Assembly (NCBI GenBank): GCA_012516535.1
Contig: JAAYWP010000015.1
Span: 1 to 34,638, forward strand
Source: Syntrophomonadaceae bacterium
Lineage (GTDB): Bacteria > Bacillota > DSM-12270 > Thermacetogeniales > Thermacetogeniaceae
Length of the DNA stretch: 34,638 nucleotides
Direction of reading: 5' to 3'
Shown here one piece after another: positions 6,824 to 14,173 of this stretch (position 1 is the first letter of the stretch; each line of letters begins with the position of its first letter). The position numbers were made by a program, and so were the translations under genes. The notes beneath the pieces were generated by a model. It was not told the DNA's origin. It did not search any database and saw only the letters and a list, made by a program, of their open reading frames with translations.

Positions 6824-8365
6824 CTATTCCCGAAAAGTCTTAGCAAAATCTCGCATGGCTTCAGCGATCATTTTGCGCAACTGTTCCTGATCAAAGCCGG
6901 TATCTGCTTCCACCACACCGCTGTTTTTCTCTATAATCATAGAAACACCGTCAAAGAGGTTGGTTAGTCTCCCCAGGAAAAGGCTGCCTTTGCCGATAAT
7001 CATCGCTCTTTCGAGCTTTCCTTCCAGCAGCATGTCCCTGGCATGTCCGATAAAGGGCACTCCAGAGGGAATGTGTCCCTGAGTGGGTGCAAAGCCGGGC
7101 ATTCCGATGCTTTCAACAGCCTTCATTAGATCCGCTTTTTGGATATCCCCTCTTTTCACAGCCAGGGCACTGATCATCTTATAGTTGGCCATGGGCACAT
7201 TACCTGCACCGGCAGGTTCTGTGATCTCCGGGTTCTGCAGTTCAGGGGCATAGCGGTCGATATCTGTGATCTTATAGCCGATCTTATCCAGCGGATCGGT
7301 GACCATAGCGGTCATTACTGCCTGTGGGGAGGCCCCTGAACCGATTCTGTGCCGTCCAATGGCATCGGTCCTGATCACCGGGTTTACACCGTCATTTTCT
7401 CCGATATGGACAGCAAAAGCCGCCAGCATATCCTCTAAGGCAGGCATACCTTTTTTCACATGATCCCTTGAGTTCATTCCCAATTTGGCTGTACTGCCTC
7501 CGCCTACCACAACCACATTGCTATAAATCCCTGACTGCACCAGAGCTGCTGCTTCTACCAAGGCATGGGCAGGGCCGGCACAGAAGCTGCGGGTGTCTGA
7601 ACCTGTGGCATTGATACAACCGCAGATTTCGCCGATGGCTTTGGCAAAGTTGCCGCCGCCCCGCTGATTCATGTCGCCACATGCTTCCTCTGAACACTCG
7701 ATAATATAATCAACCTGTTCAGGGTTTAGATCTGTTTTTGCTAAAAGGTGCTTGAGCACCAAAACAGCTGACGCCTTGTTAGCCAGATTCCCCAGCATCA
7801 CCTCTGAGGACAGTGCTTCATCAAATTCGTGGGCTTTTTTAACACAGCCCACCAGTTTTCCTGCGAAATAAAGGGGTTGGGCGTCATGCTCAGCAACCAG
7901 TTTCTTTATTTCATCAGCACTATGAGCTGTGCTGTCCAATTTTGTTATCTCTTTGATATCCTTTAAAATCGGGTGTGATTGCAGTTTCTCTTTAACAACG
8001 GCTTGGAAGGCTTCTTCTAATAAAACCAGATCAAAGCTGTCAACCATTTTCATTAAGCCGAAAAACTCATCCTCTGGCATGATCTCTCCGTACTTTCCAT
8101 CCCTAGAGGCACCAGCTAAGGGGTTTTCATACCAAGGATGGGGTATTTCTTTTAATTGATCTGGTGTGATGTTTCCAATATAGGCCTGGTTGGGCGGGTA
8201 GCTGACAGCATCTTCATAACTCCTCAGGTGTTCAGGCAGCGCTTTGAGGTGTTCTGACTGCTCGTTTTTTAACCGCTCTGTTATTTGGGTGGTACCCTGA
8301 TATAAAAGCATACTGTTTGCTTGAACCAGGGCATAGGCTGCTCCTTTGACAACCGGATAGTTCAT
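6824..8365 (-). CDS. grdC: Reductase complex component C beta subunit (GrdC)
   Basis: GrdC is the large subunit of component C and has a FabH/thiolase-like fold. With GrdD it converts the acetyl-selenoprotein A intermediate to acetyl phosphate, which acetate kinase can use for ATP. The 513-residue sequence starts MNYPVVKGAAYALVQANSML and contains NATGSDTRSFCAGPAHALVEA, a conserved cysteine region. Length and both ends match family members. The ATG at 8365 has a near-perfect ribosome site, GGAGGTGAT. A long hairpin at 8393-8430 separates it from grdA. Confidence 0.95.
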   Translation of the reverse strand: MNYPVVKGAAYALVQANSMLLYQGTTQITERLKNEQSEHLKALPEHLRSYEDAVSYPPNQAYIGNITPDQLKEIPHPWYENPLAGASRDGKYGEIMPEDEFFGLMKMVDSFDLVLLEEAFQAVVKEKLQSHPILKDIKEITKLDSTAHSADEIKKLVAEHDAQPLYFAGKLVGCVKKAHEFDEALSSEVMLGNLANKASAVLVLKHLLAKTDLNPEQVDYIIECSEEACGDMNQRGGGNFAKAIGEICGCINATGSDTRSFCAGPAHALVEAAALVQSGIYSNVVVVGGGSTAKLGMNSRDHVKKGMPALEDMLAAFAVHIGENDGVNPVIRTDAIGRHRIGSGASPQAVMTAMVTDPLDKIGYKITDIDRYAPELQNPEITEPAGAGNVPMANYKMISALAVKRGDIQKADLMKAVESIGMPGFAPTQGHIPSGVPFIGHARDMLLEGKLERAMIIGKGSLFLGRLTNLFDGVSMIIEKNSGVVEADTGFDQEQLRKMIAEAMRDFAKTFRE

Positions 8366-8392
8366 TCGTTATCACCTCCATAGTGGTATAAA

Positions 8393-8430
8393 GGGTAATG
8401 GGTAAAATAAAACCTTTTACACCATTACCC
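8393..8430 (-). other. Stem-loop between grdA and grdC
   Basis: GGGTAATGG-GTAAAA pairs with TTTTAC-A-CCATTACCC to form a 15-pair stem with one bulged base and a 7-base loop. It has no clean T-run, so it is more likely an mRNA-stabilising or processing element than a terminator. It could raise grdA transcript relative to the genes downstream, which is inference. Confidence 0.6.
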
Positions 8431-8454
8431 TCTGTACAGTCGTTATTCATCAGA

Positions 8455-8898
8455 TTATTTTCTGTATGTTTTAACTTCGTTCACTATCTCATCAACATCG
8501 AGCACCATTTCCATCATACCGACCTGTTCATCATAAACATCAGCAGGGATTTCATCCTTCAATTCAAAGATGTGATAAGCCTTGAGTCCCAACGAGACTC
8601 CTGATAATGGACCTGCAAAGGTCGGATCACCTGTTGCTACAGTTTCGGCAGCAAGCCCGGAGGCCTCCGGTTCTGCTCCTCCGAGAACAACAATGAGATC
8701 ATCTTTGCCGTACTTGTCATACAGGTCTTTGATCCGGGCCTGGTTTTCCAGGTCCATTGCCCCAGCAGCTGTTCAAACAAAGCATTCGGTAGTTGAAAAT
8801 ACTACCTCTGCCCCAGCTGCTTTGATACACTCTTCGATGGCAGGGCCTGGAATGCCATCCCGGTCGCCAAGAATAGCGACTTTCTTGCCTTTCAGCAT
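8455..8898 (-). CDS. grdA: Selenoprotein A (GrdA)
   Basis: This small selenoprotein shuttles the carboxymethyl group as a selenoether from component B to component C and is re-reduced by thioredoxin. An in-frame TGA at 8773-8775 encodes Sec at residue 42 within [18 protein letters not shown], the invariant CxxU motif of GrdA. Read through, the protein has 147 residues, about ten fewer than well-studied homologues. The ATG at 8898 follows AAAGGAG by eight bases; the longer open frame to 8961 overlaps the end of trxA. It lies 49 bases after trxA. A reader treating TGA as stop would split it into two fragments. Confidence 0.97.
8739..8752 (-). promoter_or_regulatory. Candidate SECIS hairpin of grdA
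   Basis: CCTGG and CCAGG close an AAAA loop beginning 21 bases after the Sec TGA. The stem can be extended by GG/CC across one mismatch. The apical loop lacks the GU common in SECIS elements, so this is only the best local candidate. Confidence 0.35.
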
Positions 8899-8947
8899 GG
8901 GGATTACTCCTTTCTTTAAAATATTTTTTTGACAGAATATTTGTATT

Positions 8948-9262
8948 TTAAACCAATTCATTTAGTTTTGCTTCTACATCTTCAACAGTAACTTCCTGGG
9001 TTAACTCAGCAACTTTTTCACCGTTTTTGTAAAAGGCAATTGTCGGCAAGCCCAGTACCTTTTGGCTGATGGCTAATCTCCTGTTGGCAGCGGTATCAAG
9101 CTTGCAGAATTTTGCTTTACCCTGGTATTTTTCCGCCAGTTTGGCTACATGAGGCATCAGTTCCTTACAGGGCTCACACTTAGGGCTCCAAAAATCTACC
9201 ACTACCAAGCCCTCCGCTTTTAAGACCTCTTCTTCAAAATTCGTCTTATCTACTTCGATCAT
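8948..9262 (-). CDS. trxA: Thioredoxin with CEPC active site
   Basis: A 104-residue thioredoxin that would re-reduce selenoprotein A after each turnover. The redox motif is [14 protein letters not shown] with cysteines at 29 and 32, so the dipeptide between them is Glu-Pro rather than the standard Gly-Pro. The cis-proline loop ([10 protein letters not shown]) is intact. The ATG at 9262 is chosen because AAGGAGGTG lies six bases upstream; the in-frame GTG at 9271 sits inside that site. It lies between trxB and grdA, the arrangement known from several glycine reductase operons. A dedicated, non-housekeeping role is likely. Confidence 0.95.
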   Translation of the reverse strand: MIEVDKTNFEEEVLKAEGLVVVDFWSPKCEPCKELMPHVAKLAEKYQGKAKFCKLDTAANRRLAISQKVLGLPTIAFYKNGEKVAELTQEVTVEDVEAKLNELV

Positions 9263-9280
9263 TTTGTTCACCTCCTTATA

Positions 9281-10513
9281 TTACTTTGACTTTATACGGG
9301 CGTAGAGATGGGGTAAAATCTTTTCCTCACTCATACTGCCGGCGATTTTTACTGCTACCTCTCCTTTATTAAACAACAGCAAACTAGGTATCTCTTTTAT
9401 TCCATACCTGCTGGCAACCCTTTGGTTGCGATAGGTGTCCATTTTCACCAGCTTAACTGAGTCTCCTAACTTATCTGCAATCCTTTCCAGTTCTCCTATT
9501 GCTGCAATGCTCTCCTCCACCTGGGGAGCCCAAAAGGCAACCATGACCGGTTTGTCTGCCTTTAACACCTGCTCTCTAAATGTTTCCTCTTCTGCCAGAT
9601 ATTTTTCCGCCGCAAAGGCCGCGATCGCTCCATCACTGGCAGCTGTAATCACCTGTCTGAGGTATTTGACCCTGGCATCACCTGCTGCATATACACCGGG
9701 TACAGAGGTCTCCATCTTGTCATTAGTTATAATGTACCCTCTGTCGTCAAGTTTAACCTTACCCTTTAAAAACTCGGTGTTGGGAACTGTTCCCACAAAG
9801 AAGAAAACACCATTGGTTTCCAGTTCGCTGATCTCCCCGGTTTTGATGTTTTTAATCAAAACCCTTTCCACAAGTCCATCCCCTTGGATCTCTTCCAAGA
9901 CCGAATTCCAAACCCATTTGATTTTGGGGTTGGCAAAGGCTTTCTCCGCGCTGACCTTATTGCAGTCGAGAATCCCCTCATCATGGATAACGATAATGGT
10001 TACTGTTTCAGCAAACTTGGTGAGGTAAATGGCCTCCTCTATTGCAGCATCACCATTACCCACTACAACAACATCCAGGTCTTCAAAAAAGTCCGCGTCA
10101 CAGGTGGCACAATAGGAAACACCTTTACCTCGGAATTCCTGCTCACCTTTGATATCCAGTGTTCTAGGCGAAGCACCAGGGGCAAGGATCACTATCTTGC
10201 TCTGATACTCTTTACCGCTTTTGGTTCTGACAACTTTTATATCTCCGTCAAGGTCCAGGTCAACTACTTCTTCGTTCAGAATTTCTGTACCAAAACTTTC
10301 CGCATGATCAGCCATGGCTTTCATCAATTCAGGCCCTTTTGTCCCTCTAGGAAAGCCCGGGTAGTTTTCCAGTTCCTCAGTGGTGGCTGCCTGCCCACCT
10401 GGAGTTCCTTTTTGCAAAATGACTGTCTTCAGGCGGGAACGAGAACCGTAAACACCCGCTGCCAGACCGGCTGGGCCGCCGCCTACGATGATGATATCAT
10501 ATAGCTCTGACAT
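9281..10513 (-). CDS. trxB: Thioredoxin reductase fused to a cysteine-free thioredoxin-like domain
   Basis: Residues 1-310 form a flavin thioredoxin reductase with the FAD motif GGGPAG near residue 11, redox pair CATC at 135-138, and a C-terminal FAD motif in GVYAAGDAR. It should reduce the neighbouring TrxA. The dinucleotide domain has GNGDAAIEEA, but the usual HRRxxxR NADPH-phosphate motif is replaced by VIHDEGILDCNK. The electron donor may therefore be NADH or ferredoxin rather than NADPH. Residues 311-410 are an added thioredoxin-like domain in which the active site reads FWAPQVEES, with both cysteines lost while the cis-proline EIPSLLLF remains. The ATG at 10513 follows AAAGGGGGATC. It is the first gene of the grd operon. 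Confidence 0.93.
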   Translation of the reverse strand: MSELYDIIIVGGGPAGLAAGVYGSRSRLKTVILQKGTPGGQAATTEELENYPGFPRGTKGPELMKAMADHAESFGTEILNEEVVDLDLDGDIKVVRTKSGKEYQSKIVILAPGASPRTLDIKGEQEFRGKGVSYCATCDADFFEDLDVVVVGNGDAAIEEAIYLTKFAETVTIIVIHDEGILDCNKVSAEKAFANPKIKWVWNSVLEEIQGDGLVERVLIKNIKTGEISELETNGVFFFVGTVPNTEFLKGKVKLDDRGYIITNDKMETSVPGVYAAGDARVKYLRQVITAASDGAIAAFAAEKYLAEEETFREQVLKADKPVMVAFWAPQVEESIAAIGELERIADKLGDSVKLVKMDTYRNQRVASRYGIKEIPSLLLFNKGEVAVKIAGSMSEEKILPHLYARIKSK

Positions 10514-10629
10514 GTTAGATCCCCCTTTCAAATATTAAGGACTCTATACTGTTAACCTGGACTGTAATTAACCTTTTATGCGTTCACACCGAAAATAATA
10601 GCTCTGTTAAACAACTTGCATTTCAGTAA

Positions 10630-10647
10630 AATTATACATGTATTATT
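10630..10647. promoter_or_regulatory. Palindrome over the -10, candidate GntR operator
   Basis: AATTATACATGTATTATT is an 18-base palindrome with one mismatched pair, centred on ACATGT. It covers the -10 of the grd promoter, a position where a bound repressor would block RNA polymerase. Short AT-rich palindromes are typical of FCD-type GntR operators. The link to the adjacent gntR product is inference. Confidence 0.45.
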
Positions 10648-10660
10648 ATGTCGTTTTCAA
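10631..10660 (-). promoter_or_regulatory. Sigma-A promoter of the grd operon
   Basis: On the minus strand TTGAAA (10655-10660) and TATAAT (10631-10636) are separated by 18 bases. The expected start near 10624 leaves a leader of about 110 bases before trxB. The remaining gap to gntR is very AT-rich and shows nothing further that I can name. Confidence 0.7.
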
Positions 10661-10786
10661 CACCTTTTTTAAAATTCCTTCTGTATTTTTAAAAAATATC
10701 AATAAAAGTGTTTTATTTAATAAATAACTATGTGTTTTATAAGGACGAAATTGCCATAGCATAAAAAAAGTGTGTCAAAGGGGAAT

Positions 10787-10836
10787 AAAAAAAGAGGATT
10801 AGAGGAGCTTTTTACAGCAGCTCCTGCCTGATCCTC
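10787..10836 (-). terminator. Terminator at the end of the gntR gene
   Basis: GAGGAT...AGGAGCT pairs with AGCTCCT...ATCCTC across a small loop, and seven T residues follow on the minus strand. The stem overlaps the last codons and stop of gntR. It should insulate gntR transcription from the grd promoter. Confidence 0.85.
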
Positions 10837-11450
10837 TCAACAAAAACATCAATATGCCGTTTTGCTTCCTCTTCTGCTTTGGCTGCATCTCCTTCCCTTA
10901 ATGCCTCAACAATCTGCGGCATTGTATCCAGGAAAAGATTGGCATCTGTGATCTCCTTCTGCACATAAAACCAGAGCCGCTCTGTGTGCATGTGCAGATC
11001 ATAAAGGATCTCCACCAAACAGGGATTACCACAGCTGGCAAAGATGGTCTCATGAAACATCCCATCTTCGATGATCATTTTCTTATAGTCTTTTTCAATA
11101 TCATAATTTTTTATCCTCTCGATAATACCGTCAAGGATCTTGAGCTCTTCTTCAGTTATCCTCTCTGCAGCTAATCTTGCTGCAAAGCCTTCCAGTTCCC
11201 GGGCTACCTCAAATAGAGATTTCATGTATTTAAAATCTATCGGTGCCACCTGTGCCCCATACCTGGGGATAATGTCCATTAATTTGGCATTTTTCAATTG
11301 CTCGAAGGCCTTCCTCACAGGTGTTCTGCTCACACCGAACTCATTGGCTATATCAGCCTCATTAAGAACCTGTCCGGGACTGTATTCTAACTGAATAATC
11401 CTTTTTTTCAGTATTTCGTAAAGACGGTCGGATTTAATCTCTTCTGCCAT
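10812..11450 (-). CDS. GntR-family regulator, FCD (FadR-like) subfamily
   Basis: A 212-residue transcription regulator. Residues 5-75 form a winged helix-turn-helix (LNEADIANEFGVSRTPVRKAFEQL). Residues 80-210 are an all-helical FCD ligand domain that usually binds a carboxylate, often with a metal held by Asp/His residues; DGMFHETIFASCGN and a late HIDVFVERI are visible. ATG 11450 is preceded by AAAGGAGTGAG. It lies immediately upstream of the grd operon on the same strand, with its own terminator, and a palindrome covers the grd -10. Control of the grd genes by a substrate or product acid is therefore a reasonable guess but is not shown. Confidence 0.9.
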   Translation of the reverse strand: MAEEIKSDRLYEILKKRIIQLEYSPGQVLNEADIANEFGVSRTPVRKAFEQLKNAKLMDIIPRYGAQVAPIDFKYMKSLFEVARELEGFAARLAAERITEEELKILDGIIERIKNYDIEKDYKKMIIEDGMFHETIFASCGNPCLVEILYDLHMHTERLWFYVQKEITDANLFLDTMPQIVEALREGDAAKAEEEAKRHIDVFVERIRQELL

Positions 11451-11791
11451 ATTTATTTTCTCACTCCTTTATATTATCCCTATCTATTCTACTACAAAAC
11501 GCAAAGAAATACACCTGTTATTTTAGTAAAAAACATCCGGGTTCATAAAATTTTTTAATCTGAATAAATTGCCTGGCGGAGTTACTATAGTGTTAGCAAG
11601 AGCAGGTTTTTTTATATAAGTTTGAATAAGATAAAGGGGACGGAAAGGCCTATCACTGAAAAAGAACAATGGGGATATAGGTTTTGTCAAAAGAAAGGGA
11701 GGAACTATCAGGACGAAAAAAAAGAATCATAAGCTTGTTTTCCGACAAAGCTATGATTCCGGTTGGTATTTGATAATTGTTTTTGATGATT
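11451..11791. other. Intergenic region between gntR and tRNA-Sec
   Basis: This AT-rich stretch has no convincing gene. It contains the tRNA-Sec terminator near 11716-11759 and an isolated AAGGGGACGG motif near 11634-11643 that recalls the repeat blocks around grdX. No clear gntR promoter could be assigned. Confidence 0.5.
11716..11759 (-). terminator. Terminator downstream of tRNA-Sec
   Basis: GAATCATA and TATGATTC pair, with further imperfect pairing inside, and are followed on the minus strand by eight T residues. It lies about 30 bases past the tRNA 3' end. Confidence 0.8.
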
Positions 11792-11890
11792 TGGCGGGAG
11801 CGTGTGGGAATCGAACCCACCGAAGACATGTCAACCATGCCTTCCACTGGATTTGAAGTCCAGGCGCACCACCAGGTGCAATCCGCCCCC
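11792..11890 (-). tRNA. selC: tRNA-Sec, anticodon TCA
   Basis: A 99-base tRNA reading GGGGGCGG at the 5' end and closing with an encoded CCA. The anticodon stem CTGGA/TCCAG encloses the loop CTTCAAA with anticodon TCA (11854-11856). A long paired variable arm (GAAG-CATG with CATG-CTTC) and T-arm GTGGG-TTCGATT-CCCAC are present. The extra-long variable arm, size and UGA-reading anticodon identify selenocysteine tRNA. It serves the UGA codons of grdA and grdB together with selA and selB nearby. Confidence 0.96.
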
Positions 11891-11940
11891 ACGGAATTTA
11901 TATTTTAACACAGCCTAAATTCCTTGTCCAGTTCAGAACT

Positions 11941-12591
11941 TTAAGCATAGCCCTTCCAGGCAACGGAGCGTACAGTTATTCCTTTTTCTCTTAGTGTATT
12001 AATAACAGTATCAACATCCTTATTTCTCAACTGCAGCACAAGATGGGCTTTCCCTGATTGATGATGGAACACAGCCAGATGTGAGATATCACCGCCGTTT
12101 TTCCAAACGATTTCCGAAACCTTGACCAGCATTCCGGGTTTGTCTTCCAACTCCAGTTCCAGCCTGGTTCCCGGATCTCTAAGGCCCATCATTTCTATAA
12201 AGGCATCGAATATATCACTTTCTGTAATAATACCAACCAGTTTGCCCTCTTCCACCACCGGGATCGCACCGATTTCGTGATCCCGCATGATCAAGGCTGC
12301 CTCTTCCAAATAGGCATCAGGTGAAATGGAGATCACCTGCTGCTTTTTAATGATCGTCCCGATCTTGGTGCGGGACAAAAGGTAATTTAATTCAAAAACA
12401 CTCAACGATGTAGCCGGGGAGGGTGAAACCTCACTGAGATCCCGGTCGGTCACGATCCCTACCAGTTTCCCCTTGTCCAACACCGGCAGCCGCCGGAAAT
12501 TCCCTTCTCTCATCAAGGCCAGAGCATCAGCTATAGTTGTCTGCGGTGTAATAGATACAGGATTGGGAGTCATTTTATCTCGCACACGCAT
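11941..12591 (-). CDS. CBS-CBS-ACT domain protein (AcuB-like)
   Basis: A 216-residue cytosolic sensor-like protein. Two CBS domains (about 1-57 and 72-135; MTPNPVSITPQTTIADALALM and IISISPDAYLEEAALIMRDH-like repeats, each ending in LVGI(V/I)T(D/E)(R/S)D) would bind an adenine nucleotide. A C-terminal ACT domain (about 142-212; LELELEDKPGMLVKVSEIV) may bind an amino acid. The domain order is that of AcuB, named from acetoin utilisation in Bacillus, whose molecular role is unclear. ATG 12591 is preceded by AAAGGGGGCGG. It follows the liv transporter genes after 89 bases, where a TATAAT-like -10 at 12614-12619 may give it its own promoter. Confidence 0.85.
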   Translation of the reverse strand: MRVRDKMTPNPVSITPQTTIADALALMREGNFRRLPVLDKGKLVGIVTDRDLSEVSPSPATSLSVFELNYLLSRTKIGTIIKKQQVISISPDAYLEEAALIMRDHEIGAIPVVEEGKLVGIITESDIFDAFIEMMGLRDPGTRLELELEDKPGMLVKVSEIVWKNGGDISHLAVFHHQSGKAHLVLQLRNKDVDTVINTLREKGITVRSVAWKGYA

Positions 12592-12680
12592 TTAAACCGC
12601 CCCCTTTAACTTAATTATACATTGAATTTAAATCCCTGTATATCCAGTTGTTTCAGCCTACTATATATATTTTATCAGTT

Positions 12681-13403
12681 TCAGCCGCCTAGATATGCCT
12701 TTTTCACATCTTCGTGGCTCGCCAATTTCTGTGCTGAGCCCTCCAGTACAATTCTCCCGGTTTCCAATACATAAGCCCTGTGGGCGATCTGAAGAGCCAT
12801 GCGAGCGTTTTGTTCTACCAATAGTATGGTTGTCCCATCCTGATTGATTTCCTGGATAATGGAGAAGATCTCTTTAACCAAAAGAGGTGCCAGTCCCATA
12901 GAAGGCTCATCTAAGAGCATCAGCTTAGGCCTGGTCATCAGGGCACGCCCGATGGCCAACATCTGTTGCTCTCCACCGCTCAAAGTTCCAGCGATCTGGC
13001 TGATCCGTTCCCGCAAGCGGGGGAAACGGTCCAGCACCATCTCCATATCCTGCTTGATCCCCTTAGCATCCCTTCTGATATAGGCACCCAGTTCCAGGTT
13101 TTCCATAACTGTCAGATTAGCAAAAATACGTCGCCCTTCAGGCACCTGAGCTATCCCCTTTTTTACAATATCATGGGCCGGGGTTTTGGTGATATCTTCA
13201 CCTTGATAGCTGATCCTGCCTGAAGAGGTCTTGATTACCCCGGAGATGGCCCTCAGCGTGGTGCTTTTGCCGGCCCCATTGGCCCCGATCAAGCTGACGA
13301 TCTCCCCTTCGCCTACTGTCAGGTTGATCCCTTTCAAGGCCCAGATTGCTCCGTAATGGACATTGACATCTTCCAGATTCAACAAAGCTTCTACTCTTCC
13401 CAT
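12681..13403 (-). CDS. livF: Branched-chain amino acid-type ABC transporter, ATP-binding protein LivF
   Basis: One of two ATPases that power the LivHM permease at the inner face of the membrane. The 240 residues contain Walker A GANGAGKST, signature LSGGEQQMLAIGRALM and Walker B LMLLDEPSMGLAP, in the usual LivF form. ATG 13403 follows GAGGAGGTGG, and the gene overlaps the end of livG by 13 bases, implying coupled translation. It is last in the order livJ-H-M-G-F. The substrate is not defined by sequence; leucine-type amino acids, other amino acids, amides or urea are all transported by this family. Confidence 0.93.
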   Translation of the reverse strand: MGRVEALLNLEDVNVHYGAIWALKGINLTVGEGEIVSLIGANGAGKSTTLRAISGVIKTSSGRISYQGEDITKTPAHDIVKKGIAQVPEGRRIFANLTVMENLELGAYIRRDAKGIKQDMEMVLDRFPRLRERISQIAGTLSGGEQQMLAIGRALMTRPKLMLLDEPSMGLAPLLVKEIFSIIQEINQDGTTILLVEQNARMALQIAHRAYVLETGRIVLEGSAQKLASHEDVKKAYLGG

Positions 13404-14173
13404 GCTGCCACCTCCTCATCTCCCAGATAGGCTTCAATAACCCGGGGGTTCTGCTGGATCTCCTGGGGTGTCCCTTCTGCGATTAAAGAACCGTAGTCTA
13501 AAACCAGCACCCTTTCACAGAGACCCATCACCAGGGACATATCATGCTCGATCAGAATAATGGTCAGATCAAACTCATCCCTGATCCACTTGATCAACTC
13601 CAGAAGATCATAGGTCTCCTGGGGGTTCATGCCGGCAGCAGGCTCATCAAGCAGCAATAGTTTCGGCTTGGTTGCCAAGGCCCTGGTGATCTCCAAGCGG
13701 CGCTGTTCCCCATAGGGCAGGTTTTTTGCCTTCTCATGAGCATATTTCTTCAGATCAAAGATCTCCATCAGTTCTAAAGCAGCTTTTTCAATCTCGCCCT
13801 CCCGGCGGTAAAAGGGTGGTATCCGCAGAAAAGCAGGAATTAACCCATAATTGATAACCACCTGGTGGGCAATCTTAACATTATCCAAAACCGATAGATT
13901 GCCGAACAGCCTAATATTTTGAAAGGTGCGGGCGATTCCCATTTTAGTGATCTGATGGGGATGCTTGCCCCTGAGATCTCTGCCCTCAAATACGATATTG
14001 CCGCTTGTAGGCTGATAGAGGCCTGTTAACAGGTTGAAAACCGTTGTCTTTCCTGCTCCATTGGGTCCGATTAGACCGACAAGCTCTCCCTTTTCCATTT
14101 CCAGAACAAAGTTGTTGAGAGCCACAAGCCCGCCAAAGGCTTTAGTGAGTTTGTTTACTGCCAACAGCGCCAT
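13391..14173 (-). CDS. livG: Branched-chain amino acid-type ABC transporter, ATP-binding protein LivG
   Basis: The second ATPase of the transporter. Walker A is GPNGAGKTT, the signature is LPYGEQRRLEITRAL (LSGGQ replaced by the LPYGEQ form usual for LivG), and Walker B is LLLLDEPAAGMNP. It has the extended LivG insert and the C-terminal EGTPQEIQQNPRVIEAYLG motif. ATG 14173 is preferred because GGGGGG lies about eight bases upstream; the in-frame GTG at 14182 is too close to it. The gene starts inside livM (32-base overlap) and ends inside livF. Confidence 0.93.
   Translation of the reverse strand: MALLAVNKLTKAFGGLVALNNFVLEMEKGELVGLIGPNGAGKTTVFNLLTGLYQPTSGNIVFEGRDLRGKHPHQITKMGIARTFQNIRLFGNLSVLDNVKIAHQVVINYGLIPAFLRIPPFYRREGEIEKAALELMEIFDLKKYAHEKAKNLPYGEQRRLEITRALATKPKLLLLDEPAAGMNPQETYDLLELIKWIRDEFDLTIILIEHDMSLVMGLCERVLVLDYGSLIAEGTPQEIQQNPRVIEAYLGDEEVAAWEE

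Noticed and set aside
8773-8898. grdA appearing as a pseudogene split by a stop codon
   Set aside because: The TGA is the known selenocysteine of the CxxU motif of selenoprotein A.
10514-10630. Glycine riboswitch in the trxB leader
   Set aside because: The leader is about 110 bases, AT-rich, and shows none of the conserved paired glycine-aptamer elements that I can recognise.
11653-11892. Small minus-strand open frame covering tRNA-Sec
   Set aside because: It runs through the tRNA and its terminator; the tRNA explains the sequence.
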